Below, one piece after another: positions 8,524 to 16,330 of a DNA stretch of 64,000 nt. The DNA is from an uncultured SAR86 cluster bacterium (GTDB lineage: Bacteria > Pseudomonadota > Gammaproteobacteria > Magnimaribacterales > D2472): positions 62,001-126,000 of the forward strand of contig CACMFH010000001.1 in the NCBI GenBank assembly GCA_902612915.1. The letters are read 5' to 3'. A program made the translations under genes and the position numbers. The notes beneath the pieces were generated by a model, which was not told the origin of the DNA, made no database searches, and saw nothing but the letters and a program-made list of their open reading frames with translations. Position 1 is the first letter of the stretch, and each line of letters begins with the position of its first letter.

Positions 8524-9321
8524 ATGCAACATAATAGTCTTGCGCAGCTTGAAATTCCTGTAGTGATGGGAAATCACCTGGAAGAGTTGCCAGACGATCT
8601 TTTCATTCCTCCAAACGCTCTAGAGATTTTTCTTGAGACATTTTCTGGGCCCCTGGACCTTCTTTTATATCTTATAAGAAAGGATGATATTGATATTCTT
8701 GATTTAGATATATCAAAGATAACCGACCAATATTTAGAGTACATAGAATTAATGGATTCTTTAAAATTTGAATTAGCAGCTGATTATCTTGTCATGGCGG
8801 CAACTCTTGCTGAGATAAAATCAAGATTAATGTTACCAAAAGAATCTTTTGAAGATGAGGAAGAAGATCCAAGAGCAGCTCTTATAAAAAGATTGCAGGA
8901 GTACAAAAGATTTAAGACAGTTTCTGAAAAAATAGCAATTTTACCAAGGGTTGATAGAGATTTTTTTATAGCAAGTGCTAAGGTACCAAATTTACAAGAA
9001 TCATTATTAAAAGAAGAATCTGAAATAAATATTACGGACTTATTTACTTCTGTAGTTGAAGTATTGAACAGACCGAACTATAAAAATAGTCATTTAATAG
9101 ATTTCGAAGAATTATCAACCAAAGAGAGAATTCAGATTCTGTTGGATATATTAAACAATAAAAACATTATCAGTTTCTCAAAGACACTCAGAAAACCAGA
9201 GGGTAAAAAGGGAGTCGTAGTAACTCTTCTAGCCTCATTGGAACTTGCTAAAGATGGTTATATTGAGTTAATTCAAAATAAGAGTGAAGAATTGTTTATT
9301 AAATCTGTAAGGGGTATATAA
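8524..9321 (+). CDS. scpA: Segregation and condensation protein A (condensin kleisin)
   Basis: A 265-residue ScpA, the kleisin subunit that with ScpB and Smc forms the bacterial condensin needed for chromosome compaction and segregation. The N-terminal Smc-binding part carries the signature FSGPLDLLLYLIRKDDIDIL and the segment YLVMAATLAEIKSRLMLP (about residues 95-113); the C-terminal winged helix reads ...LELAKDGYIELIQ. The N-terminal ~35 residues before the signature are longer than in some homologues, so a later start (ATG 8566 or downstream) is possible. It is followed by scpB, with an SD-like AAGGGG inside its last codons. The smc gene is not in the window. Confidence 0.92.
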   Translation: MQHNSLAQLEIPVVMGNHLEELPDDLFIPPNALEIFLETFSGPLDLLLYLIRKDDIDILDLDISKITDQYLEYIELMDSLKFELAADYLVMAATLAEIKSRLMLPKESFEDEEEDPRAALIKRLQEYKRFKTVSEKIAILPRVDRDFFIASAKVPNLQESLLKEESEINITDLFTSVVEVLNRPNYKNSHLIDFEELSTKERIQILLDILNNKNIISFSKTLRKPEGKKGVVVTLLASLELAKDGYIELIQNKSEELFIKSVRGI

Positions 9322-9322
9322 A

Positions 9323-9880
9323 TTGGAACACAAGGTTATTAATTCTGTTGAAGCTCTTCTTTTTGGTTCTGGAAGGCCTATAAGATTGTCAGAAATAAAA
9401 AGTATACTTGAAAACACCGGATTAAGTGTTGAGCTAAGTGAAATCAAAAGAGCAATTAATGATTTAGAGATGAGATATGAAGGGACATCTCTTAAAGTTA
9501 CAGAAGTTGCATCTGGATATAGACTTCAAATCAAAGAGGATCATGGTCATATTCTTAGCGCACTTTGGAATGAAAAAGCTCCAAGAGTTTCAAAAGCATT
9601 AATGGAAACTATCTCAATAATTGCTTATAAGCAACCTGTTACTAGAGGTGATATTGAAGACATCAGAGGTATTACAGTAAGTACAAGGATCATAAGATCT
9701 CTATTGGAAAGGAATTGGATAAAAGTATCTGGTTATAGAGATGTTCCTGGAAGGCCAACTTTATACGTAACAACAAAAGATTTCTTAAATGATTTGAACC
9801 TTAAAAGTATTTCTGAATTACCAGAATTACCTGAAATTGAGGAAAACGCAGAGAAAGACATATTGTCTCAAGCCATATAA
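9323..9880 (+). CDS. scpB: Segregation and condensation protein B
   Basis: A 185-residue ScpB made of two winged-helix domains, the dimeric partner that binds the ScpA kleisin in the condensin complex. Recognisable features are the start VEALLFGSGRPIRLSEI, the central KALMETISIIAYKQPVTRGDIEDIRG and the segment GRPTLYVTTKDFLNDLNL. The start is TTG at 9323-9325, chosen because AAGGGG at 9309-9314 sits nine bases upstream and no ATG gives the full N-terminus. It begins one base after the scpA stop, so the two are clearly one operon with rluB. Confidence 0.92.
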   Translation: MEHKVINSVEALLFGSGRPIRLSEIKSILENTGLSVELSEIKRAINDLEMRYEGTSLKVTEVASGYRLQIKEDHGHILSALWNEKAPRVSKALMETISIIAYKQPVTRGDIEDIRGITVSTRIIRSLLERNWIKVSGYRDVPGRPTLYVTTKDFLNDLNLKSISELPELPEIEENAEKDILSQAI

Positions 9881-9887
9881 TTAATTA

Positions 9888-10613
9888 ATGGCAGAGAGAC
9901 TTCAAAAATTCTTAGCAAAATCTGGTATCGGATCAAGAAGGTATTGTGAGGAATTAATTAAATCTAAAAAAATTAAGGTTAACGGTCAAATAGCTTTAAT
10001 AGGTTCGTCGGTAAATAAAAATGATGAAGTTGAATATGATGGCAACATTATTTCTTTTACTGAGTCAGAAATTAGATTATTAATGCTAAATAAACCTGAG
10101 GGGGTTTTGTCTTCAAACAAAAAAGAAAAAAACATATCAATAGTTTTTGATTTTTTGCCTGAAGGTAAATCAAAAATCAGATGGATCTCAATTGGGAGGT
10201 TAGACATAAACTCGTCAGGTTTGATGCTTTTTACAAATGATGGGACATTCGCTAATTATTGCATGCATCCTTCATCAAGTATTGACAGAGAGTATTTGGT
10301 AAGGGCTAGAGGGGATTTTACAAAAGAAAAGAAAGAAAAAATGCTCTCAGGAATTAAGATTGACAATGATATTTACAGATTTACAGATATTGTAGAAGGA
10401 GAAAAACAATCATCTAATCAATGGTTTTCTGTTTGTCTTATGTCTGGAAAAAACAGAGAAGTAAGAAAAATATTTAATGCTGTTGGGTTAGAGATAAGCA
10501 GATTAAAAAGAACAAGATTTGGACCTATTTTTTTGCCTTCTTCATTAAAAAAAGGTGGCTATATAGAATTATCTAGCAAAGAAATAGATTCAATAAAGAA
10601 CTATGGAATATAA
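9888..10613 (+). CDS. rluB: Ribosomal large-subunit pseudouridine synthase (RluB family)
   Basis: A 241-residue RsuA/RluB-type pseudouridine synthase. The N-terminal S4 RNA-binding domain (about residues 2-45, ERLQKFLAKSGIGSRRYCEE) is followed by the catalytic domain with GRLDINSSGLMLFTNDG, whose Asp in GRLD is the nucleophile, and by GKNREVRKIF near residue 190. E. coli RluB modifies U2605 of 23S rRNA. The scpA-scpB-rluB order is conserved in Gammaproteobacteria and supports RluB over RsuA or RluE/F. It is shorter than E. coli RluB because the basic C-terminal tail is absent. It overlaps the next gene by 11 bases. Confidence 0.88.
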   Translation: MAERLQKFLAKSGIGSRRYCEELIKSKKIKVNGQIALIGSSVNKNDEVEYDGNIISFTESEIRLLMLNKPEGVLSSNKKEKNISIVFDFLPEGKSKIRWISIGRLDINSSGLMLFTNDGTFANYCMHPSSSIDREYLVRARGDFTKEKKEKMLSGIKIDNDIYRFTDIVEGEKQSSNQWFSVCLMSGKNREVRKIFNAVGLEISRLKRTRFGPIFLPSSLKKGGYIELSSKEIDSIKNYGI

Positions 10614-11214
10614 ACTTGCACACAAATTTTTATATGACAAAGCTATTGAAAAAGGCTTTATCCAACTTGCAAATCATATTAAGAGAGTTGGCCCTTTAAA
10701 AATCAAAGTATCTAAGATGGATTTTGTAAGCCATTTATCAAAAATAATTATTGGTCAACAGCTTTCTGTTCAATCAGCGGCGGCAATATGGAAAAGGACA
10801 GATAAAATCCTTAAAGGAAATAAGTATAAAAAGGAAAATATAAAACTTAACCAAAAGTTTAGAGATGCTGGTTTATCAAGGCAAAAAATTGAATATCTAA
10901 ATGGAATTATTTTTAATAAAGACCTTATAAATATCTCAAAAAAAGAACTTAATAGAATGAGTGCAGCAGAGTATTTTGATTTCTTAATTCAAATTAAAGG
11001 CATTGGACCATGGTCAATTGAAATGTCTAGGATATTTTTTATTGGTGATCCAGATGTTTTTTCTATTTTAGATTTAGGCCTAAGAAATGCTCACCTGAAG
11101 ATGTTTAAAATTGATTCCTATAAAGAGTCTTTTTACGAAATTTTTAGACCTTATAGAAGCTATATGTGTCTTTTTTTATGGAGAGTGCTTGAAGATGAAA
11201 ATGTTACTATCTGA
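10603..11214 (+). CDS. DNA-3-methyladenine glycosylase II-like (HhH-GPD) repair enzyme
   Basis: A 203-residue helix-hairpin-helix base-excision glycosylase of the AlkA/Mag type, removing alkylated purines from DNA. The hairpin motif is IQIKGIGPWSIEMSRIFF, followed by the catalytic Asp segment VFSILDLGLRNA (about residues 155-166). The N-terminal part has the conserved IIIGQQLSVQSAAAIWKR segment. It lacks the N-terminal TATA-box-binding-like domain of E. coli AlkA, as short Mag-type enzymes do. It starts inside the end of rluB (11-base overlap), suggesting translational coupling, and ends convergently into yciK with an 8-base overlap. Confidence 0.85.
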   Translation: MEYKLAHKFLYDKAIEKGFIQLANHIKRVGPLKIKVSKMDFVSHLSKIIIGQQLSVQSAAAIWKRTDKILKGNKYKKENIKLNQKFRDAGLSRQKIEYLNGIIFNKDLINISKKELNRMSAAEYFDFLIQIKGIGPWSIEMSRIFFIGDPDVFSILDLGLRNAHLKMFKIDSYKESFYEIFRPYRSYMCLFLWRVLEDENVTI

Positions 11215-11947
11215 ACTTATCACTTCTATATTCGATATGGATTTCATTTGAAGAAGAACTATCCTCTGAAAGCATCCATAAATAATAATCCATAAGCTTT
11301 AGCGGCTCTTTAATGGTGTTAGGATTTTCAGCAGGATATGCGAGAGATCTCATTTTAGTTCTGGTAGCTTTTGGATCAAAGTTAAAAACTTTTATATTCG
11401 ATACTGATTCAACCTCATCAGCAATTATTTCTGATAAAGCATTCAAACCTGCTTTAGAAACAGAATAAGCACCCCAAAAGGCCTTTCCTTTTTTACCAAC
11501 GCTCGAAGTAGTAAATATTATTCTTGGATTTGAGGATTCTTTAAGCATAGGTATTAAATTTTTTGCAATGAGGAAAATACTTGTTAAGTTTATTTTCAAA
11601 ATCTTCTCCCATGTAGCTAAATCATAACTTTCTATATGTGACATCTTGTCAAGAGCTGCAGCATTAAAGATTACTGCATCTATACCCGAGTAATTTTCAT
11701 TAATAATTTTATTTATTTCTTTAGCACTATCTTCGTTAAGTTTCTGCAAATCACATTTAAATATACACGGATCAGTATTATATTTTTTTACAATTTCATC
11801 ATATAAAACATCAAGCTTAGACTCATCTTTTGAGAGCATTAGGATATTTGCTCCATGCTCACTAAGATATTTTGTAAGTGATTTGCCAATACCACTTGTC
11901 GCACCCGTAATAAGTATATTTTTATCCAATAAAAAATCTTTTGTCAT
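11207..11947 (-). CDS. yciK: YciK-type short-chain dehydrogenase/reductase
   Basis: A 246-residue classical SDR oxidoreductase. The NAD(P)-binding motif TGATSGIGKS is near residues 15-24; the catalytic site has Ser in IIFTTSSVGKKG and Tyr/Lys in GAYSVSKAGL (about residues 160-170). The C-terminal part contains DPKATRTKMRSLAYPAENP, a stretch I associate with YciK, whose substrate is unknown. The order ubiG-mupP-yciK is, as I remember, the Pseudomonas arrangement and supports the assignment. It starts 10 bases after the phosphatase gene. It converges on the glycosylase gene with 8 bases shared. Confidence 0.82.
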   Translation of the reverse strand: MTKDFLLDKNILITGATSGIGKSLTKYLSEHGANILMLSKDESKLDVLYDEIVKKYNTDPCIFKCDLQKLNEDSAKEINKIINENYSGIDAVIFNAAALDKMSHIESYDLATWEKILKINLTSIFLIAKNLIPMLKESSNPRIIFTTSSVGKKGKAFWGAYSVSKAGLNALSEIIADEVESVSNIKVFNFDPKATRTKMRSLAYPAENPNTIKEPLKLMDYYLWMLSEDSSSSNEIHIEYRSDKFR

Positions 11948-11956
11948 TCTTAGTAG

Positions 11957-12622
11957 TTAAATATTTATATGTGAGTAAATTTCTGAAATATCTCTTATGT
12001 ATGGATAATTAAGCTTAATAAGATTGTTTTCATCTAGAGAATATCCATAAAGACACCCTAAGACTCTGACCCCCGCGCTTAATCCAGCTTTTAAATCATT
12101 AATATGATCTCCTAAATAAATTGTATTTAATGTATTGATATCAAGTTTTTTACAAGCTAACAAAATACCCTCAGGATCAGGCTTAGATATTTTTACATGA
12201 TCAGGACAAACTATTACTTTGATATTTTTTAATTCTGAGAATGAGTCAATTATAGGACTTGCAAATTTAAAAAATTTATTAGTAACGACTCCGTATTTAA
12301 TATTATTTTTGTCCATAAAATTAATTAATGATGTCATGCCATCAAAAAGCTTACAGTCTTTTGTTTTATTCATATTGTATTCAGAGAGAAATTCTGACTT
12401 TAATGGTTCAAATTCAGCATCATTTTCATCTATAGCAAAAAATTTTTTAATCAGTTTTGATGTTCCTTCAGAAATATGAGGCCGAATATCAAATTCACTG
12501 ACTTCATTCATATTATATTTTTTTAGCATGGTATTTAATGAAGTATGAAAATCAGGTGCCGTATCTATTAGAGTCCCATCTAGATCAAATAAAATAAGCT
12601 CTGTTTTATGATTTTCTTGCAT
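11957..12622 (-). CDS. mupP: HAD-family phosphatase (MupP / phosphoglycolate phosphatase-like)
   Basis: A 221-residue haloacid dehalogenase-fold phosphatase. Motif I is ILFDLDGTLIDTAPDF (about residues 10-25), motif II lies near VVTNK, and motifs III/IV are SKPDPEGILLACKKL and IYLGDHINDLKAG. Sequence alone does not separate phosphoglycolate phosphatase (Gph) from MupP, the N-acetylmuramic acid 6-phosphate phosphatase of cell-wall recycling known in Pseudomonas. Position between ubiG and yciK matches MupP, so that is my preferred call. The recycling partners AmgK and MurU are not in the window. It overlaps ubiG by 17 bases. Confidence 0.72.
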   Translation of the reverse strand: MQENHKTELILFDLDGTLIDTAPDFHTSLNTMLKKYNMNEVSEFDIRPHISEGTSKLIKKFFAIDENDAEFEPLKSEFLSEYNMNKTKDCKLFDGMTSLINFMDKNNIKYGVVTNKFFKFASPIIDSFSELKNIKVIVCPDHVKISKPDPEGILLACKKLDINTLNTIYLGDHINDLKAGLSAGVRVLGCLYGYSLDENNLIKLNYPYIRDISEIYSHINI

Positions 12623-13307
12623 ACATTAGATAATTAACACCTAAATCATTATTCAGGTTTGCCTTATGTGTAAGAGGGTTATAGAACATTCCTTTTGTTT
12701 CAAGTAATTCAGCTTCAGCATCTCTTACATATTTAGCTAACGAAGATGGTTTTATAAATTTATCAAATTCATGAGTACCTTTTGGGAGTAAATTGAATAT
12801 ATATTCTGCGCCGACTATTGCAGTAATCCATGATCTTGGATTTTTGTTGATTGTTGATAGAAATAACAAGCCGCTTGGCTTAAGTAATTGAACACATGTT
12901 TTTACAAGTGACTCTGGATCAGGAACATGTTCAAGAACCTCCAAACAAGTAACAACATCATAATATTCAATATATTCTGTATTTAATTCCTCAGCAGTTT
13001 TTTCAAAATATTTGATATTTTTATTATTTTTTTGTGCATGTATTTTTGCTACTTCGATTCCAGGACCTGCTGCATCAATACCAGTAACTTCAGCACCAAA
13101 ATCATACAAAGACTCACACAGAAGTCCTCCACCACATCCTACATCTAATACTTTTTTATCTTTTAACTCAATTTTTTCTTTTATGTAATTAGCTCTCAAA
13201 GGATTTATCACATGCAAAGGTTTGAAATCACCATCTTTGTTCCACCATTCTTCTGCAATATCAGAGAACTTTTTAACTTCTTGTTGATCAATGTTAGTCA
13301 TCCGCAT
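12606..13307 (-). CDS. ubiG: Ubiquinone biosynthesis O-methyltransferase
   Basis: A 233-residue SAM-dependent methyltransferase that performs both O-methylations of ubiquinone synthesis. The N-terminus (EVKKFSDIAEEWWNKDGDFK then PLHVINPLRANYI) is diagnostic of UbiG; the SAM-binding motif is VLDVGCGGGLLCESL (about residues 50-64), followed by TCLEVLEHVPDP. The start could be ATG 13307 or the ATG two codons later (MTNIDQQ), which better matches homologues. It leads a minus-strand operon with the phosphatase and yciK, and is divergent from pntA across 165 bases. Confidence 0.93.
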   Translation of the reverse strand: MRMTNIDQQEVKKFSDIAEEWWNKDGDFKPLHVINPLRANYIKEKIELKDKKVLDVGCGGGLLCESLYDFGAEVTGIDAAGPGIEVAKIHAQKNNKNIKYFEKTAEELNTEYIEYYDVVTCLEVLEHVPDPESLVKTCVQLLKPSGLLFLSTINKNPRSWITAIVGAEYIFNLLPKGTHEFDKFIKPSSLAKYVRDAEAELLETKGMFYNPLTHKANLNNDLGVNYLMYARKS

Positions 13308-13472
13308 ATTTTAACTCTTAAAAATTTAATTAAGTACAAATAAAAATATTAATATGTAGCGTTACTACAAGATAATCTATCTAACAGGGGCACAAAAATA
13401 AGATATTTGATTCAATTGACTTATTGGAACTGATAAGATTAACTTCACTACAAAATTATTTATACACATATT
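13308..13472. promoter_or_regulatory. Divergent spacer between ubiG and pntA
   Basis: A 165-base AT-rich spacer that must contain promoters for both directions. Candidate elements towards pntA include TTGATT (13407-13412), TTGACT (13416-13421) and TAAGAT (13434-13439), but their distances (21 and 12 bases) are not ideal, so I do not assign a precise promoter. No ribosome-binding site is seen before pntA. Confidence 0.3.
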
Positions 13473-14594
13473 TTGATTATTTCAGCTTTAAAGTCTTCCG
13501 TTGATACTGATTCAAGATCACCAATCCATATCGATACTATCAGTACTTTGTTAAATCTTGGTGCAGATGTGTTTTTTGAAGAAAATATTGGAATAGGTAT
13601 TAATGTTAGCAATAAAATCTTTGAACAAAGTGGATTAAAGAAATCTTCACGAGAGGAGTGTCTCAAAAAGGGCGATTTAATAATTACTAATCAACCATTA
13701 GGAGATGATGAACTAAAATTAATTAAACCAAATTCAACTATACTTGGCATGATAAATCCATTCAGTAATCAAGCATTAATTGAATCATGCTCTAACTTAA
13801 AAATTAATTTAGTTAGTATGGAATTTATTCCCAGAATAACTAGAGCTCAAAAGATGGATGTTTTAAGTTCACAAGCAAACCTTGCTGGTTATGTTGCAGT
13901 TATTGAATCTGCAAAACATTTATCAACAGCATTACCAATGATGATGACAGCAGCAGGTACTCTAAAACCTGCAAAGGTATTTGTTATAGGTGTAGGAGTT
14001 GCCGGTCTTCAAGCTATTGCAACTGCAAAAAGATTGGGAGCTAGAGTTGAAGCATTTGATACAAGAGATGTTGTTGAGGAACAAGTAAATTCTCTTGGAG
14101 CGAAGTTTGTAAAAATTGATTTAGGAGAAACAGGAGAAACTGATCAAGGATATGCAAAAGAACTTACAGAAGAACAAATAACAAAACAAAAAGAACTTCA
14201 GTCAAAAGTGTGTGAGAGATCTGATATTGTTATTACCACAGCACAGTTATTTGGGAGGCCAGCACCTTTATTAGTTGATAATAAAACAATTGATAGAATG
14301 ATGCCTGGAAGTGTTATTTTTGATATGGCAGTAGAATCAGGTGGCAATGTCGAAGGGTCTGAAGTAGATAAAGTTGTTGAAAGAAATGGAGTTAAGATTA
14401 TTGGCATATCAAATTTAGCTTCAAAAGTATCTAATCATGCTTCTTTAGCACTCTCAAATAATTACAATAATTGGATTTCAGATTTTTTTGATAAAGAAAA
14501 TCTAAGTATTGGCTTTGACTTTGATGATGAAATTATTTCAAGTAGTGTTTTAGTCCACAATGGCGAAATTAAAAATGAGAGGTTTAAGAAATAA
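13473..14594 (+). CDS. pntAA: NAD(P) transhydrogenase alpha subunit, part 1 (NAD-binding domain I)
   Basis: A ~373-residue soluble NAD(H)-binding subunit of proton-translocating transhydrogenase, which uses the proton gradient to reduce NADP+ with NADH. It contains the alanine-dehydrogenase/PNT N-terminal half and the Rossmann half (KVFVIGVGVAGLQAIATAKR near residue 170; then GARVEAFDTRD and PAPLLV). The start is the weakest point: the only candidate after an in-frame stop at 13440 is TTG 13473, without a visible SD, giving MIISALKSSVD where homologues have a conserved M-I-x-K-E-like start. Operon order pntAA-pntAB-pntB is the three-subunit form. Confidence 0.9.
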   Translation: MIISALKSSVDTDSRSPIHIDTISTLLNLGADVFFEENIGIGINVSNKIFEQSGLKKSSREECLKKGDLIITNQPLGDDELKLIKPNSTILGMINPFSNQALIESCSNLKINLVSMEFIPRITRAQKMDVLSSQANLAGYVAVIESAKHLSTALPMMMTAAGTLKPAKVFVIGVGVAGLQAIATAKRLGARVEAFDTRDVVEEQVNSLGAKFVKIDLGETGETDQGYAKELTEEQITKQKELQSKVCERSDIVITTAQLFGRPAPLLVDNKTIDRMMPGSVIFDMAVESGGNVEGSEVDKVVERNGVKIIGISNLASKVSNHASLALSNNYNNWISDFFDKENLSIGFDFDDEIISSSVLVHNGEIKNERFKK

Positions 14595-14866
14595 TGGAAA
14601 TTTATATTCTCTTAGGATTTGTTCTTATTCTTTCAATTTATCTTGGATTAGAGCTCATTTCTAAAGTTCCAAGTACCTTGCATACACCTCTTATGTCAGG
14701 TGCTAATGCAATCTCAGGAATTGCTTTAGTTGGAGCTTTAGTACTTGGTTCCGATACTCAACTTCAACAAGCCTTAGCTTTCCTTGCGGTAATGTTTGCA
14801 TCAATTAACGTTTTTGGTGGCTATCTTGTTACAAACAGAATGTTAAAAATGTTTAAGAAGAAATAA
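14594..14866 (+). CDS. pntAB: NAD(P) transhydrogenase alpha subunit, part 2 (membrane domain)
   Basis: A 90-residue membrane protein with three hydrophobic helices (about residues 2-20, 35-53, 60-80), corresponding to the C-terminal membrane part of E. coli PntA, here a separate polypeptide as in Rhodospirillum. The motif LHTPLMSGANAISGI (about residues 29-43) is strongly conserved in the proton channel. Its ATG shares one base with the end of the preceding stop, and the next gene starts 2 bases after its own stop, so the three genes form one operon. Confidence 0.92.
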   Translation: MEIYILLGFVLILSIYLGLELISKVPSTLHTPLMSGANAISGIALVGALVLGSDTQLQQALAFLAVMFASINVFGGYLVTNRMLKMFKKK

Positions 14867-14868
14867 CA

Positions 14869-16248
14869 ATGAGCTTTTTTGAAAACATATCTTCTATCCA
14901 AAATATTATTTATATATTTTCGTCTATATTATTTATTTCAGGCATCAAGATGCTTGGGAAAGAAGATACTGCTGTAAGAGGTAATTTCTTATCGGCATTA
15001 GCAATGTTCATCGCTGTTTCTGTAACATTTATTAATGTAATAAATCCTATTTTAGTTTTAGTTGGGATCGGAATTGGCGCAATTATAGGTTCACTTATTG
15101 CACTAAAAGTAAAAATGACTTCAATCCCTGAGATGGTAGCACTATTTAATGGATTTGGAGGTTTGGCAACATTCTTTATTGCATGGTCTGAATTTAATTC
15201 AATACCATCAAATAATTTTCAATATTTATTGGTAATGATTACAACTTACATTGGAGGCGTCACATTCTCTGGAAGTGTTATTGCCTATGGCAAATTATCA
15301 GAGACACTAAAGGTCGAAAAGTCCTCGATAATTACAAAATTGTTCACAACTTTATTCTACATTTCAATTATATATTTGTTGTACTCAATTTTTATAACAA
15401 AGATTTTCAGTCCAGGCTTTGATTTCTACACAATTTTATTGATTTTAACATTGCTTGGCGGTGTGGGATTTGTAATTCCAATTGGTGGCGGTGATATGCC
15501 AGTAGTTATTTCATTATTAAACTCATTCTCAGGTATTGCTGCAGCATTTGCAGGATTGTTACTATTAAATAATGTTCTTATTGTTGCTGGATCTTTGGTT
15601 GGAGCTAGTGGTTTAATTTTAACTATCATCATGGCTAAGGCTATGAATCGCTCAATTGGCAACATTTTATTTGTTGGCTACGCTTCATCATCTTCTACTT
15701 CAAAATCTGAAGAAACTGGTGAGGTGAAACCAATAAATGTATCGGATGCATATTTAATATTAGAGAATGCGAGCTCTGTTCTAGTAATTCCAGGATATGG
15801 TATGGCAGTTGCGCAAGCTCAGCATGTTGTCAGAGAACTAGGAGAGCTTCTTGAGGCAAATGGCACTGAAGTAAGATATGGAATTCATCCAGTTGCTGGA
15901 AGAATGCCAGGTCATATGAATGTTTTGCTTGCAGAAGCAAACGTACCTTACGATGTTTTAGTTGAACCAGAAGATGTAAACCCATCTATGGATACTGTTG
16001 ATGTTGCGGTAGTAATTGGAGCAAATGACGTAGTCAATCCATCTGCAACAGAAGAACCAGGAAGTCCAATTTATGGAATGCCTATAATCGAGGTTCATAA
16101 TGCAAGAACAGTTTTTGTTCTAAAAAGATCAATGTCATCTGGTTTTGCAGGTGTGCAAAATCCTTTGTTTTTCAAAGAAAATACCAGAATGTTATTTGGT
16201 GACGCAAAGGAGTCAATTGGCGGCTTAGTTACTGAATTTAAAGAGTAA
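14869..16248 (+). CDS. pntB: NAD(P) transhydrogenase beta subunit
   Basis: A 459-residue subunit with a membrane domain of about eight to nine helices (residues ~10-265) and a C-terminal NADP(H)-binding domain III. Diagnostic motifs are VALFNGFGGLATFF, VIPIGGGDMPVVISLLNSFSG, VIPGYGMAVAQAQHVVREL, HPVAGRMPGHMNVLLAEANV and GANDVVNPSA, the last three forming the NADP site. Length matches PntB (about 460). It completes the pnt operon and is followed by the gyrA promoter region. Confidence 0.95.
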   Translation: MSFFENISSIQNIIYIFSSILFISGIKMLGKEDTAVRGNFLSALAMFIAVSVTFINVINPILVLVGIGIGAIIGSLIALKVKMTSIPEMVALFNGFGGLATFFIAWSEFNSIPSNNFQYLLVMITTYIGGVTFSGSVIAYGKLSETLKVEKSSIITKLFTTLFYISIIYLLYSIFITKIFSPGFDFYTILLILTLLGGVGFVIPIGGGDMPVVISLLNSFSGIAAAFAGLLLLNNVLIVAGSLVGASGLILTIIMAKAMNRSIGNILFVGYASSSSTSKSEETGEVKPINVSDAYLILENASSVLVIPGYGMAVAQAQHVVRELGELLEANGTEVRYGIHPVAGRMPGHMNVLLAEANVPYDVLVEPEDVNPSMDTVDVAVVIGANDVVNPSATEEPGSPIYGMPIIEVHNARTVFVLKRSMSSGFAGVQNPLFFKENTRMLFGDAKESIGGLVTEFKE

Positions 16249-16330
16249 TTTCACTTATAAATATGTTAAAATATTACCCTATTAGGGTTATAAAATTTGT
16301 GCATAAAACAAGGGTTTTCCGAGCTATAAA
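16249..16330 (+). promoter_or_regulatory. gyrA promoter with internal palindrome
   Basis: An 82-base spacer holding a plausible sigma-70 promoter: TTAAAA at 16266-16271, 17 bases, then TATAAA at 16289-16294. The spacer between the two elements contains a 13-base inverted repeat, ACCCTATTAGGGT, at 16276-16288. It is not followed by a T run, so it is unlikely to be a pntB terminator; its place between -35 and -10 suits an operator or a supercoiling-sensitive promoter. The SD before gyrA is weak. Confidence 0.45.

Noticed and set aside
16276-16288. Rho-independent terminator after pntB
   Set aside because: The inverted repeat has no T run and is followed by a -10-like TATAAAAT, so an operator is more likely.
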